Source: Rhizobium sp. Q54
Lineage (GTDB): Bacteria; Pseudomonadota; Alphaproteobacteria; Rickettsiales; UBA1997
Direction: 5' to 3'
DNA: 28,241 bases
NCBI GenBank assembly: GCA_945865855.1
Contig: CAMBES010000002.1
Span: forward strand, 1-28,241
In this document: positions 1 through 8,168 of the stretch, piece after piece
Layout of the letters: every line of letters starts with the position of its first letter
How positions within the stretch are numbered: position 1 is the stretch's first letter
Made by a program: the position numbers and the translations under genes
Notes under the pieces: generated by a model
What the model was told of the DNA's origin: nothing
The model's input: only the letters and a program-made list of their open reading frames with translations
The model's database searches: none

Positions 1-35
1 TTTTTTATAAAAAAGTTTAGCATGATTTTTTCTTT

Positions 36-67
36 AAAAAATTGGTTAGATTCTAGATAAAACCAAT
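36..67 (-). terminator. Intrinsic terminator of the greA operon
   Basis: Read on the minus strand, ATTGGTT (67-61) pairs perfectly with AACCAAT (47-41) around a 13-nt loop, and the stem runs directly into a T tract (41-36). This is the layout of a Rho-independent terminator with an AT-rich 7-bp stem. The greA stop codon (55-53) lies in the loop, so the hairpin overlaps the last greA codons. Seen directly; termination is inferred. The remaining bases 1-35 are AT-rich and hold nothing I can identify. Confidence 0.7.
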
Positions 68-526
68 GTCTAAAATTTCGTAATTAATTACTCCGCCAGG
101 AGTTATGACTTCAACTTCATCATTAATTTTTTTCCCAAGAAGAGCTCTGGCAACGGGTGATCCACTTGAGATTAGGCCATCGTCGATGTTTGCTTCAAAC
201 TCGCTGACGATCTTGTAAGAGATTTTTTTCCCACTGTTTAAATCTTCTAATTTTACAGTTGCGCCAAACAGGATTTTATCGCTTACAATTTTTGCTACAT
301 CAACAATCTCTACTCGCGAAAGTTTTTCTTCGAGATCGGCAAGTTGCGCCTCAATAAAACCTTGGCGATCTTTTGCCGTGTGATATTCGGCATTTTCTTT
401 CAAATCACCGAGTTCACGCGCGGCGGCGATTTGTTTGATAATATTAGGTCTCTCGACATTTTTTAAATTTTCGACCTCGGCTTTTAATCTTTTGTAGCCC
501 GGTTCGGTAATTTGAAATTTTTCCAT
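53..526 (-). CDS. greA: Transcription elongation factor GreA
   Basis: GreA binds the secondary channel of RNA polymerase and stimulates cleavage of backtracked transcripts. The 157-residue length is normal for the family. The N-terminal half is a coiled-coil hairpin with the hallmark AARELGDLKENAEYH stretch at 35-49, including the tip acidic residues D41 and E44 that help hold the catalytic magnesium. The C-terminal half (about 80-157) is the globular FKBP-like domain with the typical SPVARALLGKK segment. It starts 5 bp after the ahcY stop, so it is the last gene of the minus-strand run, and it ends inside a terminator hairpin. No Shine-Dalgarno sequence precedes the ATG. GreB is less likely given the sequence of the C-terminal domain. 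Confidence 0.96.
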   Translation of the reverse strand: MEKFQITEPGYKRLKAEVENLKNVERPNIIKQIAAARELGDLKENAEYHTAKDRQGFIEAQLADLEEKLSRVEIVDVAKIVSDKILFGATVKLEDLNSGKKISYKIVSEFEANIDDGLISSGSPVARALLGKKINDEVEVITPGGVINYEILDIGFI

Positions 527-531
527 CTGAT

Positions 532-1827
532 TTAATATTTGTAGTTCTCGGTCTTGAAAGGCCCTTCAGCAGAAACATTGATGTATTCTGCTTGTTTTTT
601 ATTTAGCTTAGTGAGCTTCGCGCCAAGTTTATCCAGATGAAGACGCGCAACTTTTTCATCAAGCTCTTTCGGCAAGATGTAAACCTTATTCTCGTATTTT
701 TTGTGATGATTCCATAATTCGATTTGTGCCATCACTTGGTTGGTAAAGCTCGCAGACATTACAAAAGCGCTGTGTCCGGTCGCGCAACCCAAGTTCAGTA
801 ATCTTCCTTCGGCAAGAAGAATCATTCTTTTGCCGTCAGCAAAAGTGATTTGATCAACTTGTGGCTTGATGTTCGTCCACTTCAAATTTCTTAACGCTTC
901 AACCTGGATCTCATTGTCGAAGTGACCAATATTTCCAACGATTGCGCAATCTTTCATCGCGCGCATGTGTTCGATATTGATGACGTCGACATTGCCTGTA
1001 GTGGTGATGAAAATATCAGCTTGAGAAACCACGTCTTCGATTGGCAAAATTGAAAATCCGGCCATTGCTGCTTGAAGTGCGCAGATAGGATCGATCTCAG
1101 TTACAACAACTCTTGCACCTTGAGATTTGAAGGCTTCAGCACATCCTTTGCCAACATTTCCATAGCCGCAAATTACCACCATTTTTCCAGCAATCATGAC
1201 GTCGGTTGCGCGTTTTACGCCGTCGATTACGCTTTCTTTGCAGCCGTAGAGATTGTCAAATTTTGATTTAGTTACTGCGTCATTAACATTGATTGCCGGA
1301 ATTTTTAGACGACCTTCTCTTTCCATCTGATAAAGTCTAGCTACGCCAGTTGTGGTTTCTTCTGAGACCCCTTTAATTGCAGCTAAAATTTCTGGATATT
1401 CTTCGTGAACCATTTTGGTTAAATCGCCGCCGTCATCCAGAATCATATTTGGTTTCCAGTTTGGATTTCCATTGATCGTTTGACGAATGCACCAATCATA
1501 TTCTTCTTCGGTTTCACCTTTCCAAGCAAAGACAGGAATGCCCGCTTCAGCGATCGCGGCAGCGGCATGATCAGACGTTGAAAAAATATTACATGAAGAC
1601 CACCGAACCTCTGCGCCTAAGTGGGTTAAGGTTTCAATCAATACCGCAGTTTCAATTGTCATATGGAGGCAACCTAAAACTCTAGCACCTTTAAGTGGTT
1701 GCGAAGCGGCAAATTCACGACGTAGCGACATTAAGCCCGGCATTTCATTTTCAGCTAGAGTAATTTCTTTTCTGCCCCAGGCCGCCAAGGAAATATCTTT
1801 TACTTTGTAGTCAGAGAAGTTTGTCAT
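532..1827 (-). CDS. ahcY: S-adenosyl-L-homocysteine hydrolase
   Basis: This NAD-dependent enzyme splits S-adenosylhomocysteine into adenosine and homocysteine, removing the inhibitory product of methyltransferases. The 431-residue protein carries the substrate-site residues expected by alignment with the human enzyme: D132, E157, K187 and D191. The Rossmann fold follows with GYGNVG at 221-226, and the C-terminal lysine-tyrosine tail closes over NAD of the neighbouring subunit. At 431 residues it resembles the eukaryote-like short form and lacks the roughly 40-residue insertion seen in many bacterial forms. It lies 11 bp after the prepilin peptidase gene and 5 bp before greA. The enzyme indicates an active methyl cycle; no metK or methionine synthase gene is in the window. 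Confidence 0.97.
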   Translation of the reverse strand: MTNFSDYKVKDISLAAWGRKEITLAENEMPGLMSLRREFAASQPLKGARVLGCLHMTIETAVLIETLTHLGAEVRWSSCNIFSTSDHAAAAIAEAGIPVFAWKGETEEEYDWCIRQTINGNPNWKPNMILDDGGDLTKMVHEEYPEILAAIKGVSEETTTGVARLYQMEREGRLKIPAINVNDAVTKSKFDNLYGCKESVIDGVKRATDVMIAGKMVVICGYGNVGKGCAEAFKSQGARVVVTEIDPICALQAAMAGFSILPIEDVVSQADIFITTTGNVDVINIEHMRAMKDCAIVGNIGHFDNEIQVEALRNLKWTNIKPQVDQITFADGKRMILLAEGRLLNLGCATGHSAFVMSASFTNQVMAQIELWNHHKKYENKVYILPKELDEKVARLHLDKLGAKLTKLNKKQAEYINVSAEGPFKTENYKY

Positions 1828-1838
1828 GTTTTAAGAGA

Positions 1839-2597
1839 TTAAGTAAATAAAGGGCAGAAGAACATCGCCCACAAAAATGGCACTAGTAGAGAATAGCCGA
1901 AATTGTCACGATTTTTTTTGTTTGGAATTTTGAGAATTAGAATAATGGTAAGAATCAACATCACTGCAAAAAAATAAAAGAAAAATGACTGCAGATCAAA
2001 TTGAACAGAACTAATCAAGATGAATTTTGTGTAATCGAGAGATTGTGATTCATTAACAAAAATCCCGGAAGTTTTTTTGTAGAAAACTTGGTAAAAAATC
2101 GCCGAGAAAATTACTCCAATTGCTGCAGAAAAAATTACATCAATCACGTTTCCGTCTTGTAAGACTCTTGCCGCCAGGCTGATCATTAAAATAAAAATCA
2201 GAACTGGTTGTGGAAAATGTTTGTGGGTGAAATCGCAAGCCAAAAGAATCACTACGCCGGTTGAGATCAGTGCGTAAAGCACGAATTCCTGCGAGAAGGA
2301 AAATTTTAAGTAAAATAAAACAAAGAGCGCAGTGGTTGAGAATTCAATAAATAGATGAGTAAGTGGAATTTTTGCTCTGCATTTGCTGCATTTGCCAAGA
2401 GTGAAGAGCCAGTTAAAAAGAGGAACTAGGTCGCGAGTGCGAATGATTGTGTTACATTGCGGGCAGCGCGATTTTTGTCCGAAGTAGCGTCCGAAGCATG
2501 ATTCGCCGCGAGGCAGACGGTAAGCAAATAGAGTTGCGTAAGAGCCAAATACTGCGCCAAAAGCGGCGGCAAGTAAAACCCCAATAATCTGTTCCAT
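1839..2597 (-). CDS. Prepilin peptidase-like A24 protein with altered GxGD motif
   Basis: A polytopic membrane protein of 252 residues with the architecture of type IV prepilin peptidase/N-methyltransferase. The N-terminal segment has AFGAVFGSY and YRLPRG, then two zinc-type cysteine pairs, CPQC (45-48) and CSKC (70-73), and RAKIPLTHLFIEF, all typical of PilD. The first catalytic aspartate is probably D122 in CDFTHKHFPQ. The second should lie in a GxGDxK motif; here the aligned stretch is SLDYTKF with D188 and K191 kept but both glycines lost. The C-terminal SLLVPFLWAM resembles the family ending. No pilin or assembly gene is nearby; it sits between purF and ahcY with 11-bp gaps. The family is clear, but activity is uncertain, and a diverged or non-pilin substrate is possible. 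Confidence 0.82.
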   Translation of the reverse strand: MEQIIGVLLAAAFGAVFGSYATLFAYRLPRGESCFGRYFGQKSRCPQCNTIIRTRDLVPLFNWLFTLGKCSKCRAKIPLTHLFIEFSTTALFVLFYLKFSFSQEFVLYALISTGVVILLACDFTHKHFPQPVLIFILMISLAARVLQDGNVIDVIFSAAIGVIFSAIFYQVFYKKTSGIFVNESQSLDYTKFILISSVQFDLQSFFFYFFAVMLILTIILILKIPNKKNRDNFGYSLLVPFLWAMFFCPLFT

Positions 2598-2608
2598 GAT
2601 TTATTGAA

Positions 2609-4030
2609 TTAAGTTTGTTCGAAAAGTGGAGCGACTTCCCCAACCTTGTCTGTTAAGCGAATTGGATATTGGTCAGTGAAGCAGGCGTCGCAATATTGCG
2701 GATTTTCATTGTTGCGCTTGGTCTTGGTAATTGCCCGATAAAGACCGTCAATCGATATGTAAGCAAGTGTATCAGCACCAATCATTTGTCTGATTTTTTC
2801 AATCGAAAGATGCGAGGCGACGAGATCTTTTTTATCCGGAGTGTCCACGCCGTAAAAACACGGAGAGATTGTTGGTGGGCAGGCAATCAGCATGTGAACT
2901 TCTTTGGCGCCAGCGTCACGAATTAGTTGAACAATTTTTTTCGAAGTTGTGCCACGCACTAAGCTATCGTCAACAAGCACAACCCTTTTGCCTTTAACAA
3001 CAGCAAGGTTGGCATTGTGTTTTAGCTTCACGCCAAAGTGACGAATTTTGTCGGTTGGCTCAATGAAGGTGCGACCAACATAATGGTTGCGAATAATGCC
3101 AAGCTCGAAAGGAATTTTTGATTCAAGTGCATAACCAATCGCTGCTGGCACTCCAGAATCAGGAACTGGCACAATCACGTCGGCATCAATTTTTATTTCG
3201 TGCGCGAGTTCGATGCCAATATTTTTGCGCATTTCATAAACTGCTTTTCCCTCAACTACGCTGTCGGGGCGAGCAAAATAAACATATTCGAAGATGCAGA
3301 ATTTTGACGAATGTTTGGCAAATGGTGACACAGATTTCACGCCATTTTTATCAATCGAAATCATCTCGCCATGCTCGATGTCGCGCTCAAATTTCGCGCC
3401 AATAATATCGAGAGCGCAAGTCTCAGAAGCGACAACGTAAGCATCGCCAAGTTTACCAAGCGAAAGTGGTCTGACGCCATGTGGATCGCGTAGAGCGATA
3501 ACGCCATCTTTATGAATAATTACAAGCGAGAAGGCCCCTTCAATTTGCGAAACAGCGTCAATTATTTTTTCGTGCAATGTGGCTTTAGGACTAAGAGCGA
3601 TGAGGTGAATGATAACCTCGGTATCCATCGTCGATTGAAAAATAGCACCCTTGCTAATCAAGCGACGACGCAATGTTTGTGCATTGGTGAGATTGCCATT
3701 GTGAGCAAGTGCCAAAAATCCCAAACTAAGTTCGGCATAAATTGGCTGAAAATTTCGTGCAGTTTTTTTGCCGGCAGTGGAGTAGCGCACGTGGCCAATC
3801 GCTGAATTACCTTCGAGTTTTTTAACGACACGCTGCGAAGTAAAATTATCTGCAACCAAACCATCAGCAAAATGTGCGGCGTGATTTTCTCCCTCCATTA
3901 CCACGATTCCAGCCGCTTCTTGTCCCCGATGCTGTAGGGCGTGAAGACCAAGTGCGGTATTTATTGCAGCATCTGAACTTCCGAAAATTCCGAAAATTCC
4001 GCATTCATCTTTGAAGTGATCGTAAGTCAT
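2609..4030 (-). CDS. purF: Amidophosphoribosyltransferase
   Basis: PurF commits PRPP to purine synthesis, moving ammonia from glutamine to give phosphoribosylamine. The class II glutaminase nucleophile is C10 (DECGIFG), so a nine-residue propeptide must be removed, as in the Bacillus-type enzymes. The PRPP-binding loop is VVLVDDSLVRGTT at 350-362. Cysteines C245, C391, C447 and C450 match the ligands of the [4Fe-4S] cluster of Bacillus-type PurF. The length of 473 residues is normal. The ATG follows the lytic transglycosylase stop codon with no gap, which suggests translational coupling. Its presence argues for at least partial de novo purine synthesis, which Rickettsia species lack. prs, which makes its substrate, lies at 21132 in a separate unit. 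Confidence 0.97.
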   Translation of the reverse strand: MTYDHFKDECGIFGIFGSSDAAINTALGLHALQHRGQEAAGIVVMEGENHAAHFADGLVADNFTSQRVVKKLEGNSAIGHVRYSTAGKKTARNFQPIYAELSLGFLALAHNGNLTNAQTLRRRLISKGAIFQSTMDTEVIIHLIALSPKATLHEKIIDAVSQIEGAFSLVIIHKDGVIALRDPHGVRPLSLGKLGDAYVVASETCALDIIGAKFERDIEHGEMISIDKNGVKSVSPFAKHSSKFCIFEYVYFARPDSVVEGKAVYEMRKNIGIELAHEIKIDADVIVPVPDSGVPAAIGYALESKIPFELGIIRNHYVGRTFIEPTDKIRHFGVKLKHNANLAVVKGKRVVLVDDSLVRGTTSKKIVQLIRDAGAKEVHMLIACPPTISPCFYGVDTPDKKDLVASHLSIEKIRQMIGADTLAYISIDGLYRAITKTKRNNENPQYCDACFTDQYPIRLTDKVGEVAPLFEQT

Positions 4031-6334
4031 TTATTGCACTGAGTCATAGTTGGTTCGCGACATCAAATATTTGTAAACGATTAAGTTTTCCATGATGCGC
4101 TGTACGTAATTTCTAGTTTCGGAATAGGTAATGAGCTCAATCCAATCAACCACTTTGTCGACGTCTTGCTCTTTGCGCGGGTCGTAAAATTCATTGATCC
4201 ACCGCTGCACTGCATTTGGCCCCGCATTGTAAGAAGCGATCGCCAGCATTTCTGAGCCATTGAAGCGAGTAATTAGTTTTTTAATGTAGAATGATCCGAG
4301 GCGAACATTGTAGTGAATGTCGGTGGCCAGCTTATCTTTATTGTAAGCGATGCCAAGTTCCTTCGCGACTAATTTTGCAGTTCCTGGCATCAATTGCATG
4401 AAGCCGATTGCGCCAACTTGACTTACTGCTGTTGGAGCAAAACCACTTTCTTGTTTAACGATTGCATGCACCAAAGGAGCATATTCATCATCGGCAATTT
4501 CTTTCACAATTTGGAATTTATTTTTGATAAAAAACACATTTCGTTTGGCAGCGATACGCGAGATTTTTGCATCGATTTGACGGTCGCCGATTTCATTTAC
4601 GATCTTCATAACCACGCTAATTTGCCCGTCAGTTTTAGCGTTATTTACCATCCATTCAAAAATCTTTCCGGCATTTACTTTGTCGCCAGTGACCGCAAGT
4701 AAAAAAGCAACTTGTGCGGCGCGCGTTTGTGAAATCGTAGTCATGTCGTTGCCAGTGATTTCTGGATCTTTTGGTAAAATAATATCGTTCTGTGCGCCGA
4801 GCGGATCGATCACGCGATGCTTGTGAATTGATAATTGGCCGTAGAAAAAAATCGGATATTTAGTGCCGGCTTTGTACCACTCAGTTGCTTGTTTTTTATC
4901 TCCCGCAGCTTCTGCAGCCATGCCAAGCCAGTAAGTTGCGCGCGACAAGGTAACTGGTTGGGTGACGTTGCGATAAAGATTGGCAAAGTGAATGTAGCCA
5001 TCTTTTGGCCTGTCAAGAAAGCGCAGCGCTATCCAGCCCGATGTCCATTCCGCTTCCCAAAAATCGGCAGAGTTTTTTGGTAAATTATGCTCGGAAAATA
5101 GTTTGTAAGCTTGTCTGTATTTCTTCCGCTTAATCATTTCGCGACCGTAAAGGCGACGTAGATTCCACCATTTTTCAGGAAATTTAGAATCGTTAGGCAG
5201 AGTGAGCAGAATATCAATCGCATCATCAGCCTTGTCTTTGAGGCGATACCAGGCAACGCGACGGAAAGTTAAAAGTTCATCAGATTGCAGCGACCAAGGC
5301 ACAGAATGAAAAATTTTATCCAGGTTTTTTGGCGGATGTTTTTCTAACTCAGTTATATTTGCGAAGAGAGTTTGGTAATCCTCGCTAACAAGATTATTTA
5401 TGCGCTCAGCTTCTTCTGTCTTGCCGTCCCACAGCAATCTCTCGATACGATTGACGTGATCCAATTCACTTAACTGATTATGATATTTTTCCAAAAATTC
5501 CTTTTCTTCTACTGCGGAAAAATTTTCTTTTACCCAAATATTCACGATCAATTCTTGAATAATTTTACGCTCTTTTTCTCTTTCTGATTCAGGTGATTTG
5601 TCGCGGGCAAGGGCATTAATTTTTGAAGCCAGAAGATAAATTTTTGATTCACGACTTTCTGCTGGATTGCTGTTAAAATATTGCTCAGAAGCTCGGTAGG
5701 AGATATCATTGGCGATTGCGACTCGCTCAACATTGCGACGGATATTGTCAAGATTTGGATAAAAAGGATTATCGAGCGCGAAGCGTGAAATATCGTTGAA
5801 GGAAACTTTTTTCGGATCAATTCTGTCGCTAAATTTATTCCACAAAATCACGTCAGTTAAAGCATCTGCTAGAGATATTTTTTTCTCTCCAACATGTTGT
5901 AATTTCATTTCCTGAGCGAGGCGCAGAGCCTCATCATAACGTTTGTTCTCAATTGCGACTGTGGCTTTTTTTAGAATTTCAAGATCAGTCGCCGTAATTC
6001 CGCGCCAAAGTTGTTGTGAAATTAGTGCGCGTGTTTCTTTGATATTTTTCTCAGGAATTTTTTCTTGAAGAGTTTCTTCCTTAGTTGTTTCAGTGGCTTT
6101 TTTCTTTTGCGGATTTTCTGCCTTGGTCGCTTTAATGACTTTTTTCTTCTGAGGAGTTTTTGCCTTAGTTGTTTCGACAGTTTTCTTCTTCGGCAAATTC
6201 TTTGTTGGGGCCTTCTCAAGCTCCGAGCTGTCCATCTTTGTGCAATGCGAATTCAAGCAAGCCCTAACTTCTTTTGCCTGAGCAGAAGTTGCCAAACACA
6301 AGCACAGCAGTAAGTAATTTAAGTTAATTTTCAT
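4031..6334 (-). CDS. slt: Soluble lytic murein transglycosylase, Slt family
   Basis: A 767-residue periplasmic enzyme predicted to cleave the glycan strand of peptidoglycan to 1,6-anhydro products. Residues 1-20 form a signal peptide ending in SAQA. Residues 49-90 are a lysine/threonine-rich linker made of three 14-residue tandem repeats. About 105-600 is an alpha-helical superhelical region of the Slt70 type. The catalytic goose-type lysozyme domain is C-terminal: KQESGF with catalytic E629, GAIGFMQLMP (641-650) and ASYNAGPNAV (700-709). The ATG overlaps the stop of the upstream ABC transporter by 4 bp, and the stop abuts the purF ATG. The repeat linker is unusual for Slt70 and may span the gap between membrane and wall. 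Confidence 0.93.
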   Translation of the reverse strand: MKINLNYLLLCLCLATSAQAKEVRACLNSHCTKMDSSELEKAPTKNLPKKKTVETTKAKTPQKKKVIKATKAENPQKKKATETTKEETLQEKIPEKNIKETRALISQQLWRGITATDLEILKKATVAIENKRYDEALRLAQEMKLQHVGEKKISLADALTDVILWNKFSDRIDPKKVSFNDISRFALDNPFYPNLDNIRRNVERVAIANDISYRASEQYFNSNPAESRESKIYLLASKINALARDKSPESEREKERKIIQELIVNIWVKENFSAVEEKEFLEKYHNQLSELDHVNRIERLLWDGKTEEAERINNLVSEDYQTLFANITELEKHPPKNLDKIFHSVPWSLQSDELLTFRRVAWYRLKDKADDAIDILLTLPNDSKFPEKWWNLRRLYGREMIKRKKYRQAYKLFSEHNLPKNSADFWEAEWTSGWIALRFLDRPKDGYIHFANLYRNVTQPVTLSRATYWLGMAAEAAGDKKQATEWYKAGTKYPIFFYGQLSIHKHRVIDPLGAQNDIILPKDPEITGNDMTTISQTRAAQVAFLLAVTGDKVNAGKIFEWMVNNAKTDGQISVVMKIVNEIGDRQIDAKISRIAAKRNVFFIKNKFQIVKEIADDEYAPLVHAIVKQESGFAPTAVSQVGAIGFMQLMPGTAKLVAKELGIAYNKDKLATDIHYNVRLGSFYIKKLITRFNGSEMLAIASYNAGPNAVQRWINEFYDPRKEQDVDKVVDWIELITYSETRNYVQRIMENLIVYKYLMSRTNYDSVQ
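6065..6190 (-). repeat. Three 42-bp tandem repeats coding a Lys/Thr-rich linker in slt
   Basis: Three consecutive 14-residue units each begin KKK and end in PQ or LQ: KKKTVETTKAKTPQ, KKKVIKATKAENPQ and KKKATETTKEETLQ (slt residues 49-90). The DNA period is 42 bp, in frame, just after the signal peptide. The units are diverged, so copy-number change is probably not recent. Confidence 0.8.
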
Positions 6335-8088
6335 AGGTCCTGCGCGATCTCAAACTGCTTTAGATAAAGATTTGCGTAGGCTCCGTTGCGCGCTAACAAT
6401 TCTGTGTGCGTACCTTCTTCGACAACTTTTCCATGCGAGATAACAACAATTTTATCGGCATGCATCACAGTTGTGAGGCGGTGCGCAATAACAACGCAAG
6501 TGCGTCCTTTCATCAATTTCGCCAAAGCATCTTTGATTAATTTTTCTGATATTGGATCGAGTGCGGATGTAGCTTCGTCCAAAAGTAAAATTGGTGCGTT
6601 GTAAAGAATGGCGCGAGCAATGGCGATGCGTTGACGCTGACCGCCAGAAAGGCGAATGCCGTTTTGACCAACGCGGGCGTGATATTTTTCCGGAAGCTCT
6701 TGGATGAATTCATCAGCTTCAGCCATTTTTGCGGCGCGAATAATTTCTTCTTCAGTCGCGTCTTCTTTGCCGTAGCGAATATTTTCGAGAACGGTGTCGT
6801 CGAAAAGCATTACTTCTTGATTCACCACCGACATTGATCGACGTAATGATTTTAGAGTAAGGTTGCGAATGTCGTGCCCGTCAAGTTTAACTGCGCCAGA
6901 ATTAGGATCGTAGAAGCGCAAAATCATGCTCATGATTGTTGATTTTCCACCGCCAGAATGGCCAACGAGCGCAACAGTTTTTCCGGTCGGAATTTTAAGA
7001 TTTACTTCGTTGAGTGCGAGCTTGTCGTCGATGTAGCCGAACTTCACATTTTCAAATTCAATATCACCTTTTGCATTTTCGATCACGACAGAATTTTCGC
7101 GATCGGCAATTTTCGGTTTCTCGTCTAGAAGGGTGTAGAGACGTGTCGCCGCAGCAAGACCCATCTGCACTCCAGAGTTCATGCTCGACAAGGATTTGAG
7201 TGGACGATAAGCCATCATCATTGCGCCAAAAAATGAAAAGAAGGCGCCGGGCGTGGTTTGGCCAGTGATTACTTGATTGCCACCATACCAGATTACCGCA
7301 GCAATTCCGATGCCAGCAAGACTCTCAACGAAAGGCGAGGCGATCAGCGAAATGCGCGAAATTTTTTTGCCCATTTTGAAAATTGCCTCGGTGATGATTG
7401 ACATTCTTTTTACCTCGAAATCCTCGCAGGCATAGGCTTTAACTAGCTTTGAATATTGCAGCGTGTCGCTCATTTGCGTATTAAACTTCCCCGCCATTTC
7501 CTGATTTTTATAGGATAGGTTACGTAATTTGCGGCCAAGTTTGTAGATTGGATAAGCCGCGAGAGGAAAGCCGATGAAAGCAACCAAAGAAAGCTCAACG
7601 CTCTGCATGAACATCACTACGATTAGAGCCCCTAGAGTAAAAAACTGTTTTACGAAGCCATTAATTGCGGTATTAACCACGCCAACAACTGCACCAATTT
7701 CACCAATTATTGAGGCAATCATGTCTCCGGAAGATTTACTGTGCAGCTTGATGATGTCTGACCTGATGTAATGTTCATAAAGCTTAATTCGCATGTCAGA
7801 AGTGATGCGCAGCGACAACACATTCATCGTCAAAAGTTGGAAATAAGTGGCGAAGCCTTTAACTATCGTTACCAGCAAAACTACCAAGGGAATTATCCAC
7901 AAAGCTGAGACGTTTTTGTCGACGAAAACTGAATCGAGTGCGGGCTTAATCAGCCAAGCGTGAAGAGCGGTTGTGCCAGCAATTACCAGCATCAAAGCCA
8001 CCGAGATTAAAAATGTTTTCCAATGCGGAAATACGTTTTCACGAGTAATGCGTTTAATGAGATATGGAGTGCTGTTGTAATCCTGCAT
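6331..8088 (-). CDS. MsbA-type ABC exporter (fused membrane and ATPase domains)
   Basis: A half-transporter with an N-terminal six-helix exporter domain (about 25-315) and a C-terminal ATPase domain. Numbered from the chosen start, the motifs are Walker A GHSGGGKS (376-383), signature LSGGQ (480-484), Walker B ILLLDE (500-505) and H-loop H536. It resembles MsbA/lipid A flippases and Rickettsiales MsbA paralogues, so lipid export is the best guess, but the substrate cannot be read from sequence. The frame stays open upstream to an ATG at 8124 and a GTG at 8127, but those codons translate an AT-rich repeat, so I place the start at the ATG at 8088; homologous sequence begins soon after it. It is the first gene of the minus-strand run and overlaps slt by 4 bp. 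Confidence 0.92.
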   Translation of the reverse strand: MQDYNSTPYLIKRITRENVFPHWKTFLISVALMLVIAGTTALHAWLIKPALDSVFVDKNVSALWIIPLVVLLVTIVKGFATYFQLLTMNVLSLRITSDMRIKLYEHYIRSDIIKLHSKSSGDMIASIIGEIGAVVGVVNTAINGFVKQFFTLGALIVVMFMQSVELSLVAFIGFPLAAYPIYKLGRKLRNLSYKNQEMAGKFNTQMSDTLQYSKLVKAYACEDFEVKRMSIITEAIFKMGKKISRISLIASPFVESLAGIGIAAVIWYGGNQVITGQTTPGAFFSFFGAMMMAYRPLKSLSSMNSGVQMGLAAATRLYTLLDEKPKIADRENSVVIENAKGDIEFENVKFGYIDDKLALNEVNLKIPTGKTVALVGHSGGGKSTIMSMILRFYDPNSGAVKLDGHDIRNLTLKSLRRSMSVVNQEVMLFDDTVLENIRYGKEDATEEEIIRAAKMAEADEFIQELPEKYHARVGQNGIRLSGGQRQRIAIARAILYNAPILLLDEATSALDPISEKLIKDALAKLMKGRTCVVIAHRLTTVMHADKIVVISHGKVVEEGTHTELLARNGAYANLYLKQFEIAQDL

Positions 8089-8168
8089 TTTTAGATTTTT
8101 GATTTTAGATTCCAGGGATAGCATCACACTGCCAATTCAAAAATCAAAAATCAAAAATCTAAATTTCT
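8089..8168. promoter_or_regulatory. Divergent msbA-like/argS intergenic region
   Basis: This 80-bp AT-rich region lies between two divergent starts and must hold both promoters if the assigned starts are right. It is dominated by a perfect 17-bp inverted repeat. I could not pick out convincing -35/-10 pairs; TAAAAT on the minus strand inside the left arm is a possible -10 box, but the leader would then be very short. Confidence 0.45.
8090..8163. repeat. 17-bp perfect inverted repeat with 40-bp spacer
   Basis: The left arm TTTAGATTTTTGATTTT (8090-8106) is the exact reverse complement of the right arm AAAATCAAAAATCTAAA (8147-8163). The right arm is preceded by further AATCAAAA units. Each arm ends a few bases from a start codon (ATG at 8088 on minus, GTG at 8169 on plus). 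It could be an operator-like site, a pair of promoter elements or a repeat relic. Confidence 0.75.

Noticed and set aside
4394..4702. 102-codon plus-strand frame opposite slt
   Set aside because: Antisense to the Slt catalytic domain, Cys/His/Phe-rich random-looking translation.
7893..7901. Perfect DnaA box TTATCCACA
   Set aside because: A single copy within the ABC exporter coding region, with no cluster, AT-rich unwinding element or dnaA nearby; not an origin.
8089..8127. GTG (8127) or ATG (8124) start for the ABC exporter
   Set aside because: The extra codons translate the inverted repeat arm and extend beyond the usual N-terminus; ATG at 8088 is preferred, though not proven.
8139..8163. 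AATCAAAA units as a possible CRISPR-like or microsatellite array
   Set aside because: Only about three 7-bp units without spacers of uniform length; it is a short AT-rich repeat forming one arm of the inverted repeat.
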